A stretch of 64,000 nucleotides of DNA, taken from contig NW_021940920.1 in NCBI RefSeq assembly GCF_004337985.1, positions 1,100,549 to 1,164,548 on the forward strand, given 5' to 3'. Positions 47,760-57,680 of the stretch are shown here, piece by piece. This DNA comes from Pyricularia pennisetigena. Its lineage: Eukaryota; Ascomycota; Sordariomycetes; Magnaporthales; Pyriculariaceae. Below the pieces are notes generated by a model. The model was not told the DNA's origin. It worked only from the letters and a program-made list of their open reading frames with translations, and did no database searches. The position numbers and the translations under genes were made by a program. The number at the start of each line of letters is the position of its first letter. Positions within the stretch are counted from its first letter, which is position 1.

Positions 47760-50338
47760 TCAGTCATCGTCAAAAATCTCCAAGGTGTTGATCAAGATTG
47801 TATCCACAACCCTGACCTGCCAGCCTGCGTCTGAAATATCGCTGTGAGCACCCGTGCCCATGAGAGTCGGTCCGAAAACGATAGCTAAATTCTGCGAATT
47901 CATCCTGTTGACGTGGCTGTTTTCCATGACACGGTGCAGGTGCAAGGCCAGCGCGCGGAGAGTTGCATAGTTGGGATCGGGCAGGTTGTTGATAATGGCG
48001 TGCATCGAATCACGTCGGACAATGTCATCTTCGTTTTCTAAAGAGCAGCGAGTGTTCATGTGAGCAATCAAATATTCATTGTGGCAAGGATAGAGTGTTC
48101 GGAAGTGCTTACTGGCTGCTTCTATAAATGCCGAGTAGTGTTCCCTTGTCAAGAGCGGGTCTTGGAGGTCACGGAAGAACTGTTTCAGAAGCCCGGCCAC
48201 ACTATTGACGTCGTGAAAGAAGTTTTCAGGGTTCCTGAAGTCAAGGCTTGGCGAGTCCGAGGCTGCAGCTGGAGGTTAGCCGACCGATGCTCCTACCAAA
48301 GCCTCTGGGACTGCGCATTGGTGCGGGACTTACTGGTATCAAACATGTTCTTGAGTTTGTTCACGTGCGGCACAGACCCGGAGAGCCGGTATATGCCCTC
48401 GACGTTCAGACCGTAAAAGTCCACAGCCGTGATGCACTGGTACACGACCTGTGGAACGGCGAGTCCGTCTCTCTCGTACAGTCGGTTCAATGATGAGCCA
48501 AACACAGGCCGCATGGAAGGCCCGTGTGGTGGCGACTGGTTTCGTCCTCCCTGACCATAGCCCGATGATCCCGGCCGTCCACCGTTACCATGCTGGGGTG
48601 GATGTTGCATCAACGGGTTCACCGGCCCCATGCTGTGCTGCGGTTGCTGCTGGTACGGCTGTGGCTGCGATTGGGGTTGCATCTGCGGTAATGTTTGCTG
48701 TTGGAAAGATAGAGCACCTAACTGCGGCGGTCCATTGAATCCTGAGCCCTGAGGCACAGCCGCCTGTGCCGAATTTCGCGCAGGCTGGGGCTGCTGCTGA
48801 TGCTGCTGCTGCGGTTGCTGTTGAGACATCGGCGGGTTACTGAGAAGGCTGCCATGACTAAAGCTACGTTCATGACCCCTTGATGATGGTCGTTGAGCCC
48901 CAGACATCGGCGGGACTGCTCCCATGGGAGAGTTGTTTGATTGTTGTTGAATAGGGCCAGAGTTGAACTGTGGCTGGGCCATGTTGTATTGGCCCCCTGG
49001 TTGTCCGTATGGCTGTTGTGTTTGGCCCTGGTTTCCAGCCAATGGTCCTGCCGTCGATTGTCCTCCACCGAGAACCGAATGCCTTTCATATTTGAGCTCC
49101 CCTGCTCGCGATGGTAGCTGCCTATGATGGCTAGCCAGGTAGTGGCTAAGATCGTTCTCGTTGTTGATCGCAGTGACGACATCACGCAAACTCTTGATAT
49201 CTCCCTCTTTCCTCAGCGGGCTAATGCTGAGGCCATTGCTCAGTAACAGCTTTTCGTTGAAGGATGCTACAGTCATGCTCTGGTTAGTATACGCAAAAGC
49301 TCCAATGATCCCAGCAGCAAGCAACCAAAGTGACATAATTCTTACCAAATTTCTGGATTTGCAGCGCTAAACCAGCGTCGCATTCCTTGATGATATCCTG
49401 CAGAGCCTTCACAGCTTCCGGTCTAGTCGAGTTGATAAGCTCTGACTTTTCCGCCTGCAGCATGTCCACCCGCGAGCGAAAGTCCTGGTCTAGCGCCTGT
49501 ACCTTGCGCAGCAGGTCATCCTCATGCTGGGCCGCCGATTTGGGTCCCTTGAAGCCGAACATCTTGGCGCCCTTCTGGCTCGAGTCGCCCGTGCGGACGC
49601 GCTCGTACTCGTCGGCAGTCGAGTCCAGCTTGGCCTTGAGCTTGCGCACCGACGCCTCCATGTCGGCCACCTTTTGCTCGGCCGCCAGGCCGTTGGCCTT
49701 CCACCCCTTACGGTTCTTCTCCGCGATGGCAGCCAGCTCGACTAGGTCGTCGTGCATCTGCTGCAACGACGACGAGAACTGCAGCTCGTTTTGCGCCATC
49801 TTGTCGTGAATCAGCATCATGCTGTGGTAGGCGTCCGAGAAGCTGCCCTGCTTGTGGTCCGGCCGCTGCATCATGTCCTGTGTCGTCTTGCATAACTTGC
49901 GCATTCCATAAGCGTGGTCCTCCTCGATCGCGGCGCGCTTCTTAAGGAACTGCGCAAACTCCTGTAACGTGGGCGTCGCCATCTCGTTAGTTCTACATGA
50001 TGTATATATCCCGTCTGTTCCGATATTCAAAGAGAGGAATCCTCGCGTGAACGCACTTTTGCGGAACTTATTGTTTGTTTTAATCTGTTCAGGAGAGTCG
50101 AGATGCCAATTTCGGACGACAGGACCTCCTGTACCTGCCTCTCAATCTCGCTGGCGGCGGCATCGGGAATTGGTGACGACACTCTCGCGGGGTCATCTTG
50201 GGAGGCGCCGCCTCCAATCTCGGGCGCGGGCGCGGCACCGGCGGCCGACGCCAGCGCTCCGACCGACATGCTGCCGGAGCGATCCCTAGGGTGATGTGGC
50301 AGGCCCTCTGAGGGATGTTGCGAGACTTCGGTTGCCAT
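47760..50338 (-). CDS. F-BAR/RhoGAP protein, Rgd1-like, five exons
   Basis: Complement(join(47760..48037, 48113..48262, 48334..49266, 49346..49961, 50057..50338)) gives 752 residues. It turns off Rho GTPases (Rho3/Rho4 for yeast Rgd1) at the plasma membrane. The N-terminal 90 residues are disordered then helical (EVLSSEIGISTLLNRLKQTI). The F-BAR domain follows (EFAQFLKKRAAIEEDHA onward, to about 330). Next is a Gln/Pro-rich linker (QQQPQQQHQQQPQP). The RhoGAP domain is C-terminal: VPQVVYQCI, arginine finger in VEGIYRLSGS (about 590), NFFHDVNSVAGLLKQFFRDLQDPLLT, and NAxNLAIVFGP as NSQNLAIVFGP. For exon 2 I preferred the acceptor TTACAG before GAGTTTGCG, because the alternative at 49983 leaves the branch point too close. 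Exon 4 has two in-frame acceptors six bases apart (CTCCAG and CTGCAG). Confidence 0.93.
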
Positions 50339-52845
50339 TGCGGGATCGTCTGCGCTCGGGTGGCTGTATTTACTCGGGGCCGGGAAAGCCGGGTTTAATC
50401 GCCGTTTGGCTTGGAATTGACCTTTGTCGCTCAGACTAGTCTAGTTCAAGGCGGAGAGCCGCCGTTGGCGTGCAGTGACGCCTGTCGTTGGAGGTTTTTA
50501 ACTCTGCACACGCAGCAGTAGATAATAAGAGACGGGCGATGATTAGATGGGATGCGAGGCGGCTGCGCGTCGATCAGGTCCGTGCCGTGGAAAGAAACTA
50601 AAATGGCAAAACTTCTGCTTTCTTGGTAGAAGAATTCAGGGAGCCAAAGTCTGGAACCATGGGAAAACTATGCGTGCGTTGAGTATTATGTTCGTCTCTT
50701 TTCCTCGTGGTGTTCTAAGAGGCAGTGCAGATTGATGGGTTGGTTTCAGTGTTACCCAAATCTTTGTGCAAAAAAAGGCCCGCCACACACCTTAAACCTG
50801 GCCTCCACCATCTATCTGTACAGCTGTACCACAAAATTATCCCATATAATTAACCCACCTTTTCCAGGAGCGACGAGGGCGAGTCGTGGAGTGTCTTGGC
50901 TCTTTGGTGCCACAAGACGTTGAAGCGGATGTGCTAGTGGGGCAACAACTTTTTCCGGCTTCTGAGTGAGGCGCCGCTGCTACCTACAGTAACTACAGTA
51001 CTACGTGCGATTACCCCCTGCTCCATGTCAACCGCCTTGGATCTTCCCCAAAAATTTACGCCGTTGGTTCGGATGATATGTGTGCCGAGCTGGTGGGATT
51101 TCTAGAGCATTTCATGGTGGTGTTCTTTTTAGTGAAGGCTGCTCATCATCTAATTCCTAATTCTAAAAAAAAAAAAAGTGCTGTTGTAATCGTGATTTTC
51201 AAGTCCTTCTTCCGCTTCATGTGCTGGCATGTTTTTTTTTTTTTTTTTTTGCGGAATTTCAGCACCGCCATGCTTACCTGCGATACGAGCTGGACCCTGC
51301 AGAGTTGACGTAACTAGCGCGTCCAGGAAGGGAACGGATTACCCTCCACCTAAGCTGCTGCGCAATTGTCGTGGCATCTTGGCGGGGATGCTCGTGGCAA
51401 AAGAAAGTACGACTGACGACGACCAACACGACGCGTGGACGACTCCACGGATGCCAGCCGCGTTTTGGCATTGCCCACAAAAGAAAGTTGCATGCCAGAA
51501 CCATGGTCGCAGAATGATTTGCTGTGTCAAGTCTGCTTTCAACAAATCATCATCTTTTTCCAGACTTTGGGACAAACACAAACACGGACAAATTTAATCG
51601 CACCAAATATGCTTGTTCGGGCAATCCCCCGCTCATTCTGTGCAGGCGTCCCTTTGGTCATGCTGGTAACTAAACTCTAGTCATAAAATCTGTTAGATCA
51701 GATGAATATGCGCATTTCTCCATCTGAGATTCTACGCCCTACCAAAGATAGCCACATGGTCTAGAACTAATCCAAAACTAGAAAACCATTCAGACTCAGG
51801 ACCAACGGTCACAACGCCGAGAAATTGCAGCATGGATTCCCAAACGGCTTCAGGCAAACTGAACGCCGAATCTACGCCTCAACCTCCAAACAAATAGATA
51901 CAAATAACACTTTGGTGCGCATTATTCGAATATGGAAGCCTTTGAAGGTCCCCCATTCCCAAAACAACGCTGCAGTGTCAGATGTGCCTGAAACATGCAT
52001 GTGTACTGTATACAAAAGTAAAAAAGAAAGGGAGCGCTTTGCGACGCTCAACTGCAATTTCGGCTGCCCGCCTCCGGGTCGATAACCGATCTGGGGTAGC
52101 ATGCCTCGCCCAAAGAAGTCGCCCTGGAATCCTGGATGGCCATTCACGTCGCACGGGCTCATTCCCAGTGGGGCATCGAATTGATCCTTTTACCTGTTGG
52201 AATCCTTTTACCTGTGTCTTGTTGTACACCTGAAAACCCTATTGTAAGAGTCAAAACACAAAAACAAAAACAAAAAAAAACCCAACGGTTCAGCTCTCAT
52301 TAGTTGCCATGTGTTTACAATATGGTTTTCATACTCCTAAGCTGCAACACACGTCTGGTTTATTTATATCCTTGATGAACCGGCACCGTATGCAGCCACC
52401 GATACACCGAACTCGTCGATCTAGTGGGTCACGACTTGTCTCAGGATGTTGGGTTGACGGGTGCCTCCTGGGGAATACCTAGAGAAAAGAAAAGGAGAAT
52501 GCACTGCCCATGCGGGGTGATCTTTGTCGGAAACCGTCAATCTTGGCGTGTCTGAGCGAGGATGAAGAAGAAAAGAAAGAGATAACAGGAGAAATAAGAG
52601 ATTATGGACCCCAGCCCTGGCTGGTTTCCTGAAGAAATGGTAGTAAGATAAGGGAATGTTGTGAACCCTCGAGGCTTGGCAAGTTTGACAAAACAACATA
52701 TTCTTTTGGCCTAGACAGTCTCCTTCCTTGTTTATCTCAGATATCCCAGACCCGTCGCAAATTCAAGGAGAACAAAAAACATGACCGCACTTTGTATTAC
52801 AGGAGAACCTCAATTCCTTGTCCAAAGCACATGCCATCAGCTTTC
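50339..52845. other. intergenic, no gene recognised
   Basis: The leader and promoter of the RhoGAP gene are at the left, with CTAGTCTAG at 50437-50445. A direct repeat-like CTACAGTAACTACAGTACTAC lies near 50981-51003, and T and A runs near 51165 and 51232. ORFs on both strands at 51.2-52.2 kb lack motifs. Confidence 0.4.
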
Positions 52846-53952
52846 TCATGATCTCTTAGTGGGCTGCAGCTTCTCCGGCCCACTGCGCAAGAGAAAAATG
52901 TAAGCCAAATCGCTCACCCATCCTGCCCATCCTCTCAGGTACTCGATCGTATTCAAAATCCGCGTGTACTTGCGAGTAAACGACTCCACGGTCTCAAAAT
53001 CGTGCGCGTATGGATCCCAAATGGCACGCTGCCCATCCTCGGGTTCCCCCAACTCCACCACCGGCTCGCCGTCCTCCCCATCCCTGACCTTGATGCGGGG
53101 ACCGACCGCCAAGCCCCGGCCGACAATCTGGTCGTCCGCCATGAGCCGCGTCGCGGCATCCACCACGTCAGCCATCTTCGCCATGCGCCCACCCGCCAAC
53201 AGGGCCAACGCCCCGCGGGACATAAGGCCCGAGTCGATGAAATAGGGGCAGAGTATATTGACCCGTACGCCCTGGCGCCACGAGGTAGCCCGCAACGATC
53301 GGAACAATCCCATAACTGCATGTTTGGATGCCGTATACTGAGACTCTCCCACAACAGGACAGAAGGATGCTATAGACCCGATGAGTAAAATGTGTCTATC
53401 GCGCCCGGGGTTGTTTCGCGCCAGCCAGAAGAGTGCCAGATGGACGGTTTGGAAAACGGCCGTGCTGTTAATATCCAGCACTCTCAAGTCTGGCGGCGGT
53501 GGTCTGTCGCCGTCCAGCCCGACCGGATTCTCGAATCCTGGCTTGCCAGTGATGGGATTATTGGGGTCTACTATTCCCGCGTTGGGGACCACGGCGTCGA
53601 TGCCGCCACTTGGGCTTGCTTTAGCCGCCGCTTTGAAGAGCTCGACCTGGCTTTGCCAGTCCAAAACGTTACAGTGCTGGAAGTGATGGAACTGGCCGTC
53701 TGACGCAGACCGGCGCAGTTCGGCCACCAACGCCTCGCCTGCGGATGAGTTGATGTCGCCAATTATCATGCTGGCGCCATGAGCCGCCCACCCGCGCGCA
53801 AGCGAGGCCCCAATGCCGGAAGCGCCGCCCGTGATCAAAATTGTTTTGCCTTTGAGCCCCGATACGTCGAGCGGTCTAGAGACGTCTACCGGCCCGGATT
53901 GCTTAATGGTCTCCACCAATCGGTTCATGTTTGCGGGGGCAAGGCCTGCCAT
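52846..53952 (-). CDS. short-chain dehydrogenase/reductase (classical SDR)
   Basis: 368-residue intronless ORF; the start is the first in-frame ATG (MAGLAPANMNRL). Classical SDR motifs are all present: cofactor loop TGGASGIG (41-48), acidic residue after strand 2 (IIGDINS), NAG (124-126), catalytic Ser in the LIGSIAS strand, and YTASK with Tyr206/Lys210. Asp at the end of strand 2 favours NAD over NADP. An extra Pro-rich loop (GLDGDRPPPPDLR) precedes the NST helix. The layout resembles fungal 15-hydroxyprostaglandin-dehydrogenase-like SDRs, whose natural substrates are mostly unknown. The C-terminal 90 residues extend beyond the core and end in a helical, hydrophobic stretch (WVSDLAYIFLLRSG) that may touch membrane. 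No pathway partners are adjacent. Confidence 0.9.
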   Translation of the reverse strand: MAGLAPANMNRLVETIKQSGPVDVSRPLDVSGLKGKTILITGGASGIGASLARGWAAHGASMIIGDINSSAGEALVAELRRSASDGQFHHFQHCNVLDWQSQVELFKAAAKASPSGGIDAVVPNAGIVDPNNPITGKPGFENPVGLDGDRPPPPDLRVLDINSTAVFQTVHLALFWLARNNPGRDRHILLIGSIASFCPVVGESQYTASKHAVMGLFRSLRATSWRQGVRVNILCPYFIDSGLMSRGALALLAGGRMAKMADVVDAATRLMADDQIVGRGLAVGPRIKVRDGEDGEPVVELGEPEDGQRAIWDPYAHDFETVESFTRKYTRILNTIEYLRGWAGWVSDLAYIFLLRSGPEKLQPTKRS

Positions 53953-54840
53953 GCTGAAGGAGCTTTCCACTTGTTTGTAAGAATGATTGCTGTTCGACTG
54001 TATTGGGTGAGCAAAAAGTACCCTCTTGCAGAAGGAGACGTCTTTACAAGTATGTGCCGTTAGCAAGAAACTTGGTTTATTAGTGCTTCTTTCTTGAACC
54101 AAAGACCAAACTGTACCGGATGCAGTTCCATTCGGTTCTGCAGCATAAGAACGAAAAGGTCAGGGGTTTAATAACCAAGATCTCGACGCTCTTGCCGGCT
54201 TCACTTCCGTGCCAGACCGCCAGATAAACCATCTGGCCATCATAAGCACTATTAGTTTGGGACGGCGCTTCCCAGCTGAACTTTCAGCCTCGGAGCCGCG
54301 GTCTGAGCAATGGCACAGTAGCACATTCTTGCCGGGGATCCATTCCGTCCGTTGTTTTCAAGATTCTGTGGTCCGCGGGCACCGTAATTAACATGGATTA
54401 GGTGGTTGATGATAGTTGCTACTGGACGCCTTTGAAGAAGGCAAAACAACAAAAAAGAAATATACAAGTCAAACAAAACACCTGGGCCTCTCCTTGGAAA
54501 TCTTTCAACCATGCGGTGATTCCAACCCCAACGGTCAAGCTTTCAGTCCCCCACAAGGCTCAGAATCCACTCCACTATGACGATGGTGCTGGCTCCGATG
54601 GCGGGGCTGGCCGTAGCGTGGCGGGGTCTTGGGTCTGCGAAGACGGAGCAAAAAAGAATTATACCAAAGTCGAGGGTGCAATTTGATTCGACCTGAGTCA
54701 CCAATATCAATCAATATCAGGATTGAGACCGGATAGACTACCCCCAACTTGGTTGACAGACCTGTAAACTGAGAATCAAGAAAGGCTGTCACAATCAAGC
54801 GCATCCAATTGCAAGTAGCAATCCATCCTGCTCTGCGATC
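53953..54840. other. intergenic between divergent genes
   Basis: Shared promoter space of the SDR gene (minus) and aspartate-semialdehyde dehydrogenase (plus). No gene seen; it contains the TGAGTCA element at 54694-54700. Confidence 0.5.
54694..54700. promoter_or_regulatory. Cpc1/Gcn4-type site TGAGTCA
   Basis: Perfect palindromic bZIP core TGA(G/C)TCA, 140 bases before the ATG of aspartate-semialdehyde dehydrogenase. In fungi, general amino-acid control by Gcn4/Cpc1 acts through this element on amino-acid biosynthesis genes, so position and target fit. A chance 7-mer is possible. Confidence 0.6.
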
Positions 54841-56140
54841 ATGACGTCTCAATTCCCCACAAAGAAGTGCGGTATGTCTCCCATGAACCTTTGCCTCATC
54901 ATCAATATTATATGAGCGCGTCTTCAACCTCGCAGACACTCCAAATACAAGACCACATAACTAAGACGCCAGATACAAACGCTGGAAACAGGCGTCCTCG
55001 GCGCAACTGGGTCGGTTGGCCAGCGCTTCATCCTCCTTCTCCAGCAGCACCCATCCTTCACTCTCGTCGCAGTCGGCGCTTCATCCCGGTCCGCCGGTAA
55101 GGCCTACAAGGATGCCGTGCGCTGGAAGCAGTCCTCCCCTATGATCCAGTCCGTCGCCGACCTGGTGGTCCGCGAGTGTCGCCCGTCCGAGTTTGCAGAC
55201 TGCGACGTCGTCTTCTCGGGCCTCGACTCGGACGTGGCTGGTGAGGTCGAGATGGCGTTCCTCAAGGCGGACCTGGCCGTCTTCTCCAACGCCAAGAACT
55301 ACAGGCGCGACCCGCTGGTCCCCCTCGTCGTGCCCACCGTCAACCTGCCGCATCTGAGCATGATCCCGCACCAGCGCAAGCACCACGGGCTGGGCAAGGG
55401 TTTTCTGGTTTGCAACAGCAACTGCGCCGTCATCGGGCTCGTCATCCCCTTTGCCGCGCTGCAGGCGCGCTTCGGCCCCATCGAGACTGTCTCCGTCGTC
55501 ACGATGCAGGCCGTCTCGGGCGCCGGCTACCCGGGCGTCTCGTCCATGGACATCATTGACAACGTGGTGCCCTATATCGCCGGCGAAGAGGACAAGCTCG
55601 AGAGCGAGGCCCGCAAGATCCTCGGCGGCATCAACGCCGAGGCCACAGCCTTCGAGGAGCAGACCTCGATGCGTGTCAGCGCCAGCTGCAACCGCGTCCC
55701 TGTGCTCGACGGCCACATGGCCTGCGTCTCGCTGCGCTTCGCAAACAGGCCTCCGCCACCTCCCGAGGCCGTCAAGGCCGCAATGGCCACCTACGTGAGC
55801 GAGGCCGAGTCGCTGGGCTGCCCGTCGGCGCCGTCGCCGTCCATAATGGTGTTTGAGGAGGCGGATAGGCCCCAGCCCAGGCTCGATAGGGATCTGTCGA
55901 GGGGCTATACTGTAAGCGTTGGTCGGGTCCGCGAGGACGATAGCGGAATCTTTGACATCAAGTTTGTCGCGTTAAGCCATAACAGTAAGTCTAGGGCTCT
56001 ACTTGGTGCAGAGACAACAGCGAGCGTGTTTGCTGTCGGAGAACTGAAACTAACACTGGGACTACTTGACAGCCGTAATTGGAGCAGCAGGATCTTCCAT
56101 TCTGAATGCCGAGGCAGCCGTTCTGAAGGGCTACCTGTGA
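54841..56140 (+). CDS. aspartate-semialdehyde dehydrogenase
   Basis: Join(54841..54871, 54992..55984, 56073..56140) gives 363 residues, the usual fungal length. It reduces aspartyl-phosphate to aspartate semialdehyde with NADPH, the branch point to homoserine (Thr, Met, Ile). Exon 1 ([10 protein letters not shown]) joins to [13 protein letters not shown], the NADP loop (about 11-22). The catalytic Cys155 is in [10 protein letters not shown]; the substrate Arg and catalytic His252 are in [11 protein letters not shown]. The last exon supplies [16 protein letters not shown] and ends AVLKGYL. A reading that stays in exon 2 to 56238 would lose this conserved end. Introns have GTATGT/ACAG and GTAAGT/GACAG, the second with a CTAAC branch point. 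The enzyme is absent from animals. A Gcn4/Cpc1-type site lies upstream. Confidence 0.95.
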
Positions 56141-57656
56141 GTGTAGCACTGTCTGATTGCTCTGTTAAGCATATAGGAATACACAAAAGCATTCAATGGC
56201 TTGTTACCATCGCATGTGTCCCTTATTCGCTCGAGTGAACTACGCTACCGGCGAGGAGCCATTACTGACCTTCACCCGCGGCTCCATGCCCCCTTGTTTC
56301 GGATATCTTCCACGCTTACGAGCAACCAGAAACTTCTGTCGTACAAATTGCGCGGTTGACAATTACGGCGCAAGATCTAGATATTATGCCAGGCGACACT
56401 TTTTCTCGGCGTCTAGGTAGGAACACAATACACAGATGCTACCGCCAGGCAAGTGGCGCTGAGACGTAATGAACCAAAGTTTCAGTGCGACGTATGACAG
56501 CCGGGCTCCAGGTTGGATGATCATTGTCCACCTGACGACGAATTGTTGTGATTCCCACACCGTGACACACCGTGGAGACATCTCCCGGCCGGGTGTGAAC
56601 GCGATACAGCGCAGCCAATCAACCAAGGCAAAGGGCCAGCCAAAAACGGGCATATAATTTTCTCTGACGAGTCACTCGCCGTTAATTTACCCCAGACTTT
56701 TTTTTCTTGGGGTAAGATATTGGGGGGGTGTCTGTTTGGGTGCATGACGGTTGAAAGGGGGGGAACAACAACGGTTGAGACTGGGCGATCTTCGTCTGTT
56801 AGTTGGTTCCCGCGGGCCTGGACTTGCATTGCAGATGTACAGCACAGGCGAGTATTTCATCGGCCGACGCGTCCTGGCAGGTTCACCGTCCTTGCGCCGA
56901 GTTAGTAGATCACAATATTTGGGACGGGGCTGTCAAAAGGGGACCGAATGGACTACTGCTTGCACCGCAGTAAAACGCCTAAGCGTGACATCGAGGCGCC
57001 GAATGTCGTCTTTTTTGGTCTGTTCCCCAATTCATTTTCTTTTCTTTTCTTTTCTTTCCCGTTATCTTCCACTCTTCGGAAGTCTGCATTTTGGCACTTG
57101 ATCATCCCGATGACTTGAGTTCGGTTGACCTGATGGTGTAGCCAATTCAGTCTTCCGATTCGCCGACGTCGGATGCGCTAAGCAAGGACTAGGAATTGCG
57201 TTCCCTCAGTATTTGCCTTGAGTCAACAACAGATGATTGGCAAAGGGAGGGGAGATGTGAACCGGGAAGTTAACGAACATGGGAGAGTTCGGCGCAAGAG
57301 TAGATAGGGAGAGAAGACAAAAAGTGGATAAACTAGTCTAGTTGGTCTGTAAGCACTTGTTCTTGGTGCATTCCAGTCCCGTGCACCCGCGTGCTACGAT
57401 CAATCCTCGCGCAGGTACGAGAGCGGAAAGCCCGCAAGCTTAGGTAGGGGCTCTTGGTATGCACGGGCTGACGTTGAGCTGTGCGTGGGGAGGGCTTCTT
57501 CTAGATGATTTGTGTTATGCGTGCCTGGCAGGTCAATCGTAGATGTCATCCTGTACGCGAAGGATTTTAGGCGTACGGTCAGACTGTTGTTTTTTGTTGT
57601 TTACGTGCGGACAGTCTTTTCTTTTCTTTTTTATTCTTTTCTTTTTTTTTTTTTTT

Positions 57657-57680
57657 CTCTCTCTCTCTCTCTCTCTCTCT
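57657..57680. repeat. TC microsatellite after a T run
   Basis: (TC)n dinucleotide array that follows an interrupted T-rich tract. Confidence 0.9.

Noticed and set aside
49962..50030. start of RhoGAP exon 2 at a GAG just before ATGGCGACG
   Set aside because: The CTAAC branch point would be directly against the acceptor; TTACAG before GAGTTTGCG gives normal spacing and a better F-BAR start.
55081..55716. 211-codon minus-strand ORF opposite aspartate-semialdehyde dehydrogenase
   Set aside because: Antisense shadow in GC3-rich coding DNA; composition (Asp, His, Gly, Ala) reflects the complement of the real codons.
56141..56238. read-through of the aspartate-semialdehyde dehydrogenase main ORF to 56238
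   Set aside because: Splicing at 55984/56073 restores the conserved HNTVIGAAG end, so the longer unspliced tail is not real.
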